From Allomuricauda sp. M10 (GTDB lineage Bacteria; Bacteroidota; Bacteroidia; Flavobacteriales; Flavobacteriaceae), in assembly GCF_020782875.1 (NCBI RefSeq), contig NZ_JAJGBN010000001.1, positions 248,001 through 312,000 of the forward strand: a stretch of DNA of 64,000 nt, given 5' to 3'. Under the pieces are notes generated by a model. That model ran no database searches, was not told the origin of the DNA, and saw nothing but the letters and a program-made list of their open reading frames with translations. Position 1 is the stretch's first letter; each line of letters opens with the position of its first letter. Made by a program: the position numbers and the translations under genes. This document shows positions 26,576-34,852 of this stretch, piece after piece.

Positions 26576-28334
26576 TGAAGTAGGTAAAGCGTTCGACTTT
26601 AGGTTGTTCAAACGGGTTTTTGCACACACCAAACCCTACAGGGGCATATTTTGGTTGGTGGCAATCGTGGCCATTTTGTCCGCAGCGTTCGCCATCGGTA
26701 TTCCAATTTTGGTGAAGGACATCATCAATGATTCTTTGGAAAGCAAGGACGCTCAGCAATTGTTCACTGCTGTCATGTGGATGCTGATTTTCTTGTTGGG
26801 CCAGGTGATCACCCAATTGTTGTTCAATTACTATGCGAACCTTTTGGGAGAATCGGTGATCCGAGATATTCGTATTCGCCTGTTCGAAAAGATGACCAGC
26901 TTTAAGATGACTTATTTCGACAATTCCTCCATTGGGGTTTTGGTTACCCGTGCGGTGGCCGATATGCAACGTATCGGGGAAATTTTCAGCCAAGGATTTT
27001 TTATGATCGTTGCCGATGTGCTCAAAATGATCTCGGCGGCCATTATTATGCTGGCCATCAACTGGAAATTGGCCTTGATCGTATTTGCTATTCTTCCTGT
27101 AATTTTGATTGCCACCCGACTCTTTCAACAGGCCATGAAGGTTGCCTTTATCGAGGTGCGGTCCCAAGTGGCCAATCTTAACTCATTTGTTCAGGAACGT
27201 ATCGCAGGGATGAAGATCGTGCAGTTGTTCAACCGTGAAGAAATTGAAAAGGAAAAGTTCAGGGTCATCAACGAAAAACATCAGAACGCTTGGTTAAAAA
27301 CAGTTTGGTACAACTCCATTTTCTTCCCAGTTGCGGAAATCTCCAACTCCATTGGTATAGGTTTGGTGGTGTATTTTGGAGTGGTACAGAATATTCAAAA
27401 CGTAAGCTTGGACAACAAAGGTGCTATCGTGGCCTTCTTTTTCCTGATGGATCTTTTGTTCCGTCCGTTGCGACAGATTGCGGATAAGTTCAATACCCTT
27501 CAAATGGGAATGGTTGCCGCAGGTCGGGTTTTCAAAATATTGGATACCGATAGCCACATTGCCGACGAAGGTAGTTTGGAGAAAAAAGATGTGTTGGGCG
27601 ATATCGATTTTAAAGATGTGCGTTTCAGTTATGTGAAGGATGAAGAAGTGTTGCACGGTATTTCCTTCCAGGTAAAAGCAGGGGAGACGGTTGCCATTGT
27701 GGGTGCCACTGGTGCCGGAAAATCAACCATCATCAACTTGCTCAATCGTTTTTATGAAATCGATTCAGGGCATATTTTGGTGGATGGCATCGATATTAAA
27801 GAGTATACCTTGCGTTCGTTACGTTCCCATATCGCCATTGTACTTCAGGATGTGTTCCTTTTTGCGGACACCATTGCGCACAACATTTCCCTTCGGGATG
27901 AATCCATAACCACGGAACAAATTGAAGCCGCCGCCAAACAGATTGGGGTACATGAGTTCATATCCAGTCTGCCTGGGGGCTATCAATACAATGTGAAAGA
28001 GCGTGGCACCATGCTTTCCAGTGGACAGCGACAGTTGATCGCTTTCTTGAGGGCGTATGTGAGCAACCCCAGTATTTTGATCTTGGATGAGGCTACGTCC
28101 TCTGTGGATACCTATTCCGAGCTATTGATCCAACAGGCAACCGATAAGATTACAGAAGGTAGAACTTCCATCATCATTGCGCACCGATTGGCAACGATTA
28201 AAAAAGCGGACAAGATCATTGTGATGGATGAAGGCAAGATCATTGAAGTGGGAACACACAAGGAACTCCTCAAAAAAGGCGGTTATTACAACGACCTATA
28301 TACTGCCCAATTCTTGGCGGAAGAGGTGGCTTAG
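26562..28334 (+). CDS. MsbA-like ABC exporter (fused permease and ATPase)
   Basis: 590 aa half-transporter that would work as a homodimer. N-terminal membrane domain (six helices, about 25-325) and C-terminal nucleotide-binding domain: Walker A GATGAGKST at about 381-389, signature LSSGQRQL at about 485-492, Walker B ILILDEATSSVD at about 505-516, and a switch His in IIAHRLATIKK. Family members move lipids, drugs or peptides; the closest general match is MsbA/multidrug type, but the substrate cannot be read. Start overlaps the truA stop, so translation is probably coupled. A degenerate copy of its 3' end is found at 29388-29457. Confidence 0.92.
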   Translation: MSKTDEVGKAFDFRLFKRVFAHTKPYRGIFWLVAIVAILSAAFAIGIPILVKDIINDSLESKDAQQLFTAVMWMLIFLLGQVITQLLFNYYANLLGESVIRDIRIRLFEKMTSFKMTYFDNSSIGVLVTRAVADMQRIGEIFSQGFFMIVADVLKMISAAIIMLAINWKLALIVFAILPVILIATRLFQQAMKVAFIEVRSQVANLNSFVQERIAGMKIVQLFNREEIEKEKFRVINEKHQNAWLKTVWYNSIFFPVAEISNSIGIGLVVYFGVVQNIQNVSLDNKGAIVAFFFLMDLLFRPLRQIADKFNTLQMGMVAAGRVFKILDTDSHIADEGSLEKKDVLGDIDFKDVRFSYVKDEEVLHGISFQVKAGETVAIVGATGAGKSTIINLLNRFYEIDSGHILVDGIDIKEYTLRSLRSHIAIVLQDVFLFADTIAHNISLRDESITTEQIEAAAKQIGVHEFISSLPGGYQYNVKERGTMLSSGQRQLIAFLRAYVSNPSILILDEATSSVDTYSELLIQQATDKITEGRTSIIIAHRLATIKKADKIIVMDEGKIIEVGTHKELLKKGGYYNDLYTAQFLAEEVA

Positions 28335-28447
28335 TTATTTTTTGGGTGCAAAATCTTCCAAAGAGATGGCCCGGTGAGCAATATGAGTATCGGACCAGGG
28401 CGGATAGCATAAAGTAAAGAATCCCCACCAAAAGGTAAAACAATATG
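28335..28447 (-). pseudogene. Remnant of a DUF3667-type gene 3' end (junction copy A)
   Basis: Directly after the exporter stop, the minus strand reads a decayed version of the last ~37 codons of the DUF3667 gene at 29458: the end is ISLEDFAPKK-stop against ITLEDIAPKK-stop in the intact gene. A one-base deletion (near 28366) breaks the frame before that, after which LILLTG matches ILLLTG. Similarity fades after about 28447. Together with the fragment at 29388-29457 it forms a duplicated gene junction. Confidence 0.8.
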
Positions 28448-28522
28448 TGTCGGGTAAATTAACTCACACTTAAGCAAACATTGTTTAAATAATTCCAATC
28501 CCAAATCCTGCTTTGCTGAATT

Positions 28523-28756
28523 TCATTTTTTTATTTCGTTGTTTTTATGTTCTTTTAAAAATTTTCGAACTTCCGATTTAACGGATATAGTATAATCAGT
28601 CTTAACTTTAATAGGGGTCTGGTCAATTTCTTTGGCGATATTGATGCTAGCTTCTTGGTCTTGGTAAATTTCTTTATAAATTCTGAAGAGCTCATATTTT
28701 GGTAAGAATCTCGAAGGAACCATATATTTGGCCAAAAAGAAGCTTTCTTCTTGCAT
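28523..28756 (-). pseudogene. Out-of-frame C-terminal part of the inserted lipoprotein gene
   Basis: 77 codons open in the frame next to the lipoprotein gene at 28692-29138. If one G is removed from the GGGG run on the minus strand (28766-28769), the lipoprotein frame runs straight into EQGKFYMQEESFFLAKYM and on to the stop at 28523, giving one protein of about 200 aa. This suggests a frameshift mutation, or less likely a sequencing error or slippage. The segment is Lys/Glu-rich with no known motif; not likely an independent gene. Confidence 0.55.
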
Positions 28757-29138
28757 ATAGAATTTCCCCTTGCTCTTCCATCAGGACAGCTTCACCTTTC
28801 TCAACTTGACTATTGATTGTCTGCAGGTTTTCTTTTATGTAGTCATAGATTGGTTCTGCAACTCCTATTTCCTTTCCTGAGCGGATGTTATGTTTATATA
28901 GACCATCTTCTAAATAAACATGTTCCATGAATTTGTTATAAGCTTTGTTGTACAGTTCTCGATTGGATTCTTCCCACATTGTTTCAGGATTCTCGAAATT
29001 AGGAATGTCAATAATTTCTGTCTGTAGGGTAGTTGATGAATCATTAATAAACTGCCCATCATCTTGTTCCGAACATGAGATAATTGTAGCAATAGTAACT
29101 CCTGTTACTAGCAGCAAATGTTTGAATTTCGTTTCCAT
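28692..29138 (-). CDS. Putative lipoprotein in AT-rich insertion
   Basis: 148 aa from the ATG at 29138; an upstream in-frame start at 29174 adds 12 residues before the signal and is less likely. Signal VTGVTIATIISC gives the lipidated Cys near residue 22. The mature part is acidic and unfamiliar (NPETMWEESNRELYNKAYNKF; YDYIKENLQTINSQVEKGEAV). The C-terminal ~20 residues probably follow a frameshift (see 28523-28756). It is the only gene in a region more AT-rich than its surroundings and flanked by duplicated junction sequence, consistent with acquisition by transfer. Function unknown. Confidence 0.55.
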   Translation of the reverse strand: METKFKHLLLVTGVTIATIISCSEQDDGQFINDSSTTLQTEIIDIPNFENPETMWEESNRELYNKAYNKFMEHVYLEDGLYKHNIRSGKEIGVAEPIYDYIKENLQTINSQVEKGEAVLMEEQGEILYARRKLLFGQIYGSFEILTKI

Positions 29139-29387
29139 AAAGATAGGTTTTTTGTTAAAAAATTGATTTACCAACCTTTAAAGTGAGATTTTTCAATCAA
29201 AAAAAGTGGCCAAATTTATGGATGCATTAGTTTAGTTTATAGATGGCTATTTTGAGTTGACAAATGCCAATTTTGAAGTTATAAAAGGAAATGGACGCTA
29301 TAAGTGTAATTTTTTTTGTCTTTTCGGTATGGGGCCCGCCACAATATGGGCCAAAAGTCTTGTTTAAGTAGGCATTGTATGGAAGGA

Positions 29388-29457
29388 GCGGACCAAGAAC
29401 TACTTAAAAAAGGAGGTTCTCTATACTGCCCAATTCTTGGCGGAAGAGGTGGCGTAG
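29388..29457 (+). pseudogene. Remnant of the exporter gene 3' end (junction copy B)
   Basis: A decayed copy of the last ~26 codons of the MsbA-like gene (28259-28334). Residues QELLKKGG and then TAQFLAEEVA can be read, but about 9 bases are missing between them and the frame is broken. A 32-base block (29422-29453) is identical to 28299-28330. It lies immediately before the intact DUF3667 stop at 29458. Confidence 0.85.
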
Positions 29458-30234
29458 TTATTTTTTGGGCGCAATATCTTCCAAAGTAATTTGACCTGTA
29501 AGTAAAAGGATTACTGGAATCAAGGCGGTAACCAAGAAGTATAAAATTCCCAATAAAAAGAAAAACAATAGGATTCTTGCGGCCAACGCCATTCCTGTTG
29601 AAGAGGAAATCCTTGCAACTACGTAACCAGAATAAACTACCATGGATAGTGATCCAATAATTGAAAAGCCCAAATAAAAACTTGGAGCAAAGGCCAGAAT
29701 TAATATTGACGGGATAAAAGTAAATAGGCTGAAATGTGCCAAGGTGTACATGAAAATAGTGGTCCTTTCGGCAAAATTGTATTTTTTCTGATCAAAGCAC
29801 AACCAACCCGCAACAGCCATAACCGGAATATAAAAGATGAAAAGGAGGGATTGATAATCCAGAACAAAATCCATCAATTTTTCTTGATAGACCGTTTGAA
29901 CGCCAGTATTGAAAACATCAAAATCCATGTCTCCCAAAGATCTGGTCATCAGAAAAACGATAAGTCCGGATAGGGTAAGTGCTATTCCCAAATAACTGAT
30001 AGGGTTCAGATATTTTTTTCTTTGACCGTGGAGATAGCCTTCAATAACTACTTCAGGTTTGGTAAAAAGATGAACAAAGGTTCTCAGGAAGGTATTATCC
30101 AAATTGAAATACCGATCCAAGATATCGTGCCACAGGTTTTTGACCGTAATCCTGTTGTGAATTACTTTTCCACCGCAACTGGGACAATACATATAATCTG
30201 TCCTTAAGGTTCCTTCGCAGTTTTTGCACCTCAT
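29458..30234 (-). CDS. DUF3667-type zinc-ribbon membrane protein
   Basis: 258 aa. An N-terminal zinc ribbon of two CxxC pairs (Cys3/Cys6 and Cys17/Cys20) is followed by a DUF3667-like stretch (NLWHDILDRYFNLDNTFLRTF, LFTKPEVVIEGYLHGQRKKYLNPISYL) and about five membrane helices from residue 80 onward. Function unknown. Its start overlaps the cdaA stop by one base (TAATG), so it is coupled to cdaA in a folP-cdaA-this operon. The 3' end exists in a second decayed copy after the exporter gene. Confidence 0.85.
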   Translation of the reverse strand: MRCKNCEGTLRTDYMYCPSCGGKVIHNRITVKNLWHDILDRYFNLDNTFLRTFVHLFTKPEVVIEGYLHGQRKKYLNPISYLGIALTLSGLIVFLMTRSLGDMDFDVFNTGVQTVYQEKLMDFVLDYQSLLFIFYIPVMAVAGWLCFDQKKYNFAERTTIFMYTLAHFSLFTFIPSILILAFAPSFYLGFSIIGSLSMVVYSGYVVARISSSTGMALAARILLFFFLLGILYFLVTALIPVILLLTGQITLEDIAPKK

Positions 30235-31019
30235 TACTCCAAATCTTTTTTAATGAGTCTGGCAAGTTCCTCGGTTCCTTTAAAAGGAACAAACTCCCCA
30301 TTTTTAATGAAGGATATGGCACCTGTTTCTTCACTGACCACCAAACAAAGGGCATCCGTTTTTTCCGTAATACCTACGGCGGCCCTGTGCCTCAATCCAA
30401 ACCGAAGCGGAATGTTCCGATCGTTGGAAACGGGTAAAATCACCCTCGTAGCAGTTATGAAATTATCTTGGACCACGATGGCTCCATCGTGTAAAGGGCT
30501 GTTTTTAAAGAAGATACTCTCCAAAATCGGTTGGGTTACCTGAATGTTCATAGTGTCACCTGTTGATTTCACAAAGTCGAGGGAATTGTTCCGTTCTATC
30601 ACGATTATGGCGCCAGTCTTCGTTGAGCCCATTCGTTCGCATGCTGCTATGATGGCATCCACATCGGTAGTGGTAGAAATGGCTTCTTGCCGTAAAAATT
30701 TGAAATGTTTAAGGAAACTGCGCTTGGTGGCAAAATTGGTGGAACCGATCATCAAAAGGAATTTCCGAATCTCCTGTTGAAAAACAATGATCAGGGCAAT
30801 CAACCCAATGTTCATGAACCCGCCCACCATACTGCTGATCATTTTCATCTGGAGGAGTTCGGTAAGTTTCCACAGTGCCCAAACAATCACGATCCCGATA
30901 AAAATATTGATGGCGACGGTACCTTTGACCAGCTTGTAAATGTAATAAAGCAATGCGGCCACAAGGACAATGTCGATGATGTCGGTAATCTTGAACTCGA
31001 GAAAATTTAGAAAATCCAA
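30234..31019 (-). CDS. cdaA: Diadenylate cyclase CdaA
   Basis: 261 aa. It makes cyclic di-AMP from two ATP. Three N-terminal membrane helices (about 13-32, 36-50, 66-80) precede a DAC domain with the catalytic DGA (178-180) and RHR (210-212) motifs. The start is a TTG at 31019 (MDFLNFLEFK); no in-frame ATG exists upstream before a stop, and the sequence from TTG looks like family N-termini. Located 44 bases after folP, a common pairing in Bacteroidota, and coupled to the DUF3667 gene. Confidence 0.95.
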   Translation of the reverse strand: MDFLNFLEFKITDIIDIVLVAALLYYIYKLVKGTVAINIFIGIVIVWALWKLTELLQMKMISSMVGGFMNIGLIALIIVFQQEIRKFLLMIGSTNFATKRSFLKHFKFLRQEAISTTTDVDAIIAACERMGSTKTGAIIVIERNNSLDFVKSTGDTMNIQVTQPILESIFFKNSPLHDGAIVVQDNFITATRVILPVSNDRNIPLRFGLRHRAAVGITEKTDALCLVVSEETGAISFIKNGEFVPFKGTEELARLIKKDLE

Positions 31020-31063
31020 CCGCGGTGTTTTTGTAAAAATAGCAAAATTAGGAGAACAAAAAA

Positions 31064-31897
31064 TCAGAGGGCATTCGCTTTCAATGCTTCCACAAGTTTA
31101 ACACATTCCACAGCTTCCATTACATCATGGGCCCTAATAATATTGGCACCTTTTAACAGGGCTATGGTATGCAGGGCCGTGGTGCCGTTCAAAGCCTCTT
31201 GGGGTGTGGAACCCAATATTTTATAGATCATGGATTTCCGGCTCAAACCAATTAAAATGGGCAAGCCAAAGGTTTGGAACAAGTCCAGATGATTCAATAA
31301 GGTGTAATTCTGTTCCGTAGTCTTGGCAAACCCAAACCCTGGATCAATGATCACGTCATTGATTTTTAGTTGGGTGGTTTGTTCAATTTTTTCAGAAAAG
31401 TAGTAACGCAAGTCTTTGATCAAGTCGTCGTAAACGGCTTCTTTTTGCATGGATTGTGGTGTTCCCTTCATATGCATCATGATGTAGGGAACTTGATGTT
31501 TGGCAACCGTTGCGAACATTTGCGGGTCCAAATTTCCAGCGGATATGTCATTGATAATAGCCGCTCCATGGACAATACTTTCCTCAGCAACCTTACTTCG
31601 GAAGGTATCTATGGAAATGAGGGTTCCGGGAAAATGTTTCAAGATGAGTTCCACAATGGGAATCATCCGTTTCAATTCTTCCTCCTCCGGAACATGTTCC
31701 GCCCCGGGCCGCGAACTGTAGGCACCCATATCAATAAAGGTAGCACCGTCCTTCAACATGGTTTCGACCCTGTTCAAAATGGAGCTTTCGTCCCTATATG
31801 ATCCGCCATCAAAAAAAGAATCCGGGGTAAGGTTCAAAATACCCATCACCTTGGGCGTGGTCAGGTCGATCAAATCACCTTTGCAGTTTATGGTCAT
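31064..31897 (-). CDS. folP: Dihydropteroate synthase
   Basis: 277 aa TIM-barrel enzyme that joins p-aminobenzoate to dihydropterin pyrophosphate, the sulfonamide target. Motifs: MGILNLTPDSFFDGG at about 17-31, DMGAYSSRPGAE at about 57-68, DTFRSKVAEE, IINDISAG, DPGFGFAKTTEQN at about 199-211, GLSRKSM at about 231 and the C-terminal IRAHDV. First gene of folP-cdaA-DUF3667. Divergent from the DUF1599 gene with 94 bases between. Confidence 0.96.
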   Translation of the reverse strand: MTINCKGDLIDLTTPKVMGILNLTPDSFFDGGSYRDESSILNRVETMLKDGATFIDMGAYSSRPGAEHVPEEEELKRMIPIVELILKHFPGTLISIDTFRSKVAEESIVHGAAIINDISAGNLDPQMFATVAKHQVPYIMMHMKGTPQSMQKEAVYDDLIKDLRYYFSEKIEQTTQLKINDVIIDPGFGFAKTTEQNYTLLNHLDLFQTFGLPILIGLSRKSMIYKILGSTPQEALNGTTALHTIALLKGANIIRAHDVMEAVECVKLVEALKANAL

Positions 31898-31925
31898 AAA
31901 AAATACCTGCTTTGTTGGGTTTCAT

Positions 31926-31933
31926 TATCTTTG
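31926..31933 (+). promoter_or_regulatory. -7 element upstream of DUF1599 gene
   Basis: Perfect TATCTTTG, 58 bases before the DUF1599 ATG. No TTG at the standard distance. It would drive DUF1599-BT_3928 and perhaps the downstream tpiA group. Confidence 0.45.
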
Positions 31934-31991
31934 GCAATGTGCATGCAAGCACATTCAATTGGACGAAATTTACGCAAATTAGCAACAATAC

Positions 31992-32534
31992 ATGCAGCAG
32001 ACTTCCCAACAATACGATGCGGTAATCCAAACCTGCCGGGAATTGTTTTCGAAAAAAGCACAAGATTACGGGACCGCTTGGCGGATATTGAGGCTTCCAT
32101 CGTTGACCGACCAAATTTTCATAAAGGCGCAACGCATCCGAAGCTTGCAACAAAATGCTGTGAGAAAGGTGGATGAAGGGGAGCAACCCGAGTTTATCGG
32201 AATCATCAATTACGCCATCATGGCCTTGATCCAGATTAAAAAAGGGGTAGTGGAACAACCTGACCTTACTGCTGAGGAGGCCATTGCCCTGTACAATGAA
32301 GAAGTTGCCCTTACCAAAAAATTGATGGAAGACAAAAACCATGATTATGGGGAAGCTTGGCGCGATATGCGGGTAAGTTCCTTGACCGATCTGATCCTGC
32401 AAAAAGTGCTGCGTGTAAAGCAAATAGAAAACAACCAGGGGGCTACCCTGGTGAGTGAGGGCGTGGATGCCAATTATCAGGATATGGTCAATTATGCCGT
32501 GTTTGCCCTAATTCATTTAAGCGAAGAAAAATGA
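31992..32534 (+). CDS. DUF1599 domain protein with internal duplication
   Basis: 180 aa of unknown function. The protein is two similar halves: KAQDYGTAWRILRLPSLTDQI (from about 22) and KNHDYGEAWRDMRVSSLTDLI (from about 115), each followed by an Arg/Lys-rich helix and an acidic INYAIMAL/VNYAVFAL helix. Such alpha-helical repeats with conserved Asp/Glu suggest a metal- or nucleotide-binding four-helix fold (inference). It overlaps the next gene by 4 bases (ATGA). Confidence 0.88.
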   Translation: MQQTSQQYDAVIQTCRELFSKKAQDYGTAWRILRLPSLTDQIFIKAQRIRSLQQNAVRKVDEGEQPEFIGIINYAIMALIQIKKGVVEQPDLTAEEAIALYNEEVALTKKLMEDKNHDYGEAWRDMRVSSLTDLILQKVLRVKQIENNQGATLVSEGVDANYQDMVNYAVFALIHLSEEK

Positions 32535-33625
32535 AATATCTAGTTTGGATTTCAAGGGTCATCGTTGGGGTGCTCTTTATCATCAGTGGTTTGATCAAAT
32601 TGAATGATCCCATGGGGTTCTCGTTCAAACTGGAGGAATATTTTAGTCCCGGAGTGTTGGACCTTCCCTTTTTAACGCCATTGGCTTTAAGCATTTCAGT
32701 GGTTTTGGTCATTGTTGAGGTGCTTTTGGGCATATTGTTGCTTATCGGGTTTAAGCCCAAGTTTACCGTTTGGAGCTTGTTGCTCATGATCGTTTTCTTC
32801 ACATTCCTGACCTTTTATTCGGCGTATTTCAACAAGGTGACCGATTGTGGTTGCTTTGGCGATGCCGTAAAACTGACACCGTGGGAATCGTTCACAAAGG
32901 ATGTGATTCTTTTGGTGTTGATTCTGGTTTTGTTCTTCGGAAGAAAATATATTCAGCCATTGTTGAATCCAAAAGCCAATTGGATTGTTGGTGGCGTTGC
33001 CTTGGTGGCCTGTGCCCTGTTCGCCAACCATGTGTTGAACCACCTGCCATCCGTGGATTTTAGACCGTATAAAATTGGGGCAAACATTCAAGAAGGCATG
33101 TCGGTGCCTGAAGGTGCTCCGCAGGCCCTTTACGAATACGCTTGGCGATTTAAAGTCAATGGCGAAGAAAAAATTGTGATTACCAATGGGGATTACCCAT
33201 CAGTGGATGGCGAATTCATCGATGTGGAAACCACGGAGCTTCAAAAAGGATACGAGCCACCTATCCATGATTTCACCATTGAAAAGGAAGGACAAGATTA
33301 TGCTGCAGAATTGCTGGATGAAGATAAACTGGTCATGGTAATTGCCTACGATTTGGCCAAAAGCAATTACGATGCTTTTTCCGAAGTAGCGAAAGTTGCC
33401 AAAAATGCAAAGGAGAAGGGATATAAAGTGATCGGCATGTCCGCCTCAAGTGATGAAATGGCCAATACCATTAAGTCGAAATACGGTTTAGACTTTGACT
33501 TTTATTTTACTGATGAGACGACCTTAAAGACCATTGTGCGTTCCAATCCGGCCATTTTGGTGCTGAACCGAGGCACGATTAAACAAAAGGTACATTATAA
33601 CGATATTGAAGATGTTGAGTTATAG
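32531..33625 (+). CDS. BT_3928-type DoxX/MauE-like membrane protein with thioredoxin-like tail
   Basis: 364 aa. N-terminal half has about five membrane helices of the DoxX/MauE kind, with the motif TDCGCFGDAVKLTPWESF at about 103-120 typical of MauE-like proteins. The C-terminal ~150 residues form a soluble domain with a thioredoxin-like secondary structure pattern (LVMVIAYDLAKSNYDAF ... FDFYFTDETTLKTIVRSNPAILVL) but no CxxC. Members are conserved in Bacteroidota beside DUF1599 and tpiA. Likely envelope redox or quinone-linked role, unproven. Confidence 0.85.
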   Translation: MKYLVWISRVIVGVLFIISGLIKLNDPMGFSFKLEEYFSPGVLDLPFLTPLALSISVVLVIVEVLLGILLLIGFKPKFTVWSLLLMIVFFTFLTFYSAYFNKVTDCGCFGDAVKLTPWESFTKDVILLVLILVLFFGRKYIQPLLNPKANWIVGGVALVACALFANHVLNHLPSVDFRPYKIGANIQEGMSVPEGAPQALYEYAWRFKVNGEEKIVITNGDYPSVDGEFIDVETTELQKGYEPPIHDFTIEKEGQDYAAELLDEDKLVMVIAYDLAKSNYDAFSEVAKVAKNAKEKGYKVIGMSASSDEMANTIKSKYGLDFDFYFTDETTLKTIVRSNPAILVLNRGTIKQKVHYNDIEDVEL

Positions 33626-33663
33626 TGTTTGTTGTTTTTCCGTTTAAAAAGGTTTGACAAAGC

Positions 33664-34059
33664 ATGGGTAGGATAGACAGATTTGAGGATTTGGAAGTCT
33701 GGAAGATTTCAAGGGAATTGTGTCAGTTCGTTGAGCAACTTTTTCAAACTACCCCATTGGGAAATAACCTTGCCCTAAGAAATCAAATGGAAAGAAGTTC
33801 AGGTTCGATAATGGACAATATAGCTGAAGGCTTTGGTAGAGGCGGGAATAAAGAATCCCATAATTTTTTGAGTTTTTCCAAAGGATCATGCACTGAATTA
33901 AAGTCCCAATTTTATCGTTCGATGGATAAAAAATTGATATCCGAAGACGATTTTAATACTGCGTCAAATATGACAGAACATTGTGAAAATAAGATTGGTG
34001 CATTCATGTATTATCTTAGAAACTCGAATATTAAAGGTCAGAAATTCAACAGCAAATAA
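33664..34059 (+). CDS. Four-helix bundle protein (S23 / IVS-encoded type)
   Basis: 131 aa. Matches the S23 family, small helical bundles first found in 23S rRNA intervening sequences and often scattered through genomes: FEDLEVWKISRELCQFVEQLF, QMERSSGSIMDNIAEGFGRG, and FLSFSKGSCTELKSQF are the conserved helices. It sits in the same orientation within an otherwise conserved DUF1599-BT_3928-tpiA run, with spacers of 38 and 35 bases, as if inserted there. The molecular role is unclear. Confidence 0.92.
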   Translation: MGRIDRFEDLEVWKISRELCQFVEQLFQTTPLGNNLALRNQMERSSGSIMDNIAEGFGRGGNKESHNFLSFSKGSCTELKSQFYRSMDKKLISEDDFNTASNMTEHCENKIGAFMYYLRNSNIKGQKFNSK

Positions 34060-34094
34060 TAAACACCAAACAGTAAAACATAAAAACAGAACAC

Positions 34095-34844
34095 ATGAGA
34101 ACAAAAATAGTGGCAGGAAACTGGAAGATGAACAAGAACCTTCAAGAAACGGAAGCATTGCTATCCGAACTTTCGGCCATGTTGCCAGATAGTACTGCCG
34201 ATGTAATCGTTGCACCGACCTTTGTAAACCTACAGGCAGCCGTAAATTCACTTCAAAGTTCAACTATGCAAGTAGCCGCCCAAAACATGCACTTTGCTGA
34301 AAGTGGAGCTTACACCGGAGAAATTTCAGCCGATATGCTACTAGGCTTAGGAGTGGACATTGTTATTTTAGGTCACAGTGAGCGTAGGGCCTATTTTGGT
34401 GAGGACGATGCCCTATTGGCCAAAAAAGTAAAGACCGCCGTGGAAAAAGGTCTAAAAACCATTTTCTGCTTCGGTGAGGAGTTGGAAGATAGAAAATCCG
34501 GAAACCATTTTTCAGTAGTGGAAAGCCAATTGAAAAATGCCTTATTCGATTTGGATGCCAGTGCTTGGAAAAGCATCATTTTGGCCTACGAACCGGTCTG
34601 GGCCATCGGAACGGGTGAAACCGCTTCTCCAGAGCAAGCGCAGGAAATGCACGCTTTTATTCGTAAAACTATTGCCGATGCCTACAACGCATCAGTTGCG
34701 GATGCTGTGTCCATTTTGTACGGTGGAAGCGTTAAACCTAGCAACGCTGCCGAAATTTTCTCCAAGCCAGATGTGGATGGTGGGTTGATCGGTGGAGCTT
34801 CTTTGGTAGCTTCCGATTTTGTGGCCATTATCGCTGCCATTTAA
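34095..34844 (+). CDS. tpiA: Triosephosphate isomerase
   Basis: 249 aa TIM barrel interconverting dihydroxyacetone phosphate and glyceraldehyde 3-phosphate in glycolysis. Catalytic Lys11 (GNWKMNK), His94 (ILGHSERR) and Glu166 (AYEPVWAIGTG) are all present, plus the phosphate-binding LYGGSVKP and DGGLIGGASL near the end. First of tpiA-prmA-clpS. Confidence 0.98.
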   Translation: MRTKIVAGNWKMNKNLQETEALLSELSAMLPDSTADVIVAPTFVNLQAAVNSLQSSTMQVAAQNMHFAESGAYTGEISADMLLGLGVDIVILGHSERRAYFGEDDALLAKKVKTAVEKGLKTIFCFGEELEDRKSGNHFSVVESQLKNALFDLDASAWKSIILAYEPVWAIGTGETASPEQAQEMHAFIRKTIADAYNASVADAVSILYGGSVKPSNAAEIFSKPDVDGGLIGGASLVASDFVAIIAAI

Positions 34845-34852
34845 GTACAAGT

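Noticed and set aside
28523-28756. Independent small gene of 77 codons
   Set aside because: Its start is internal to the lipoprotein and the frames join if one G of a GGGG run is dropped, so a frameshift explains it better.
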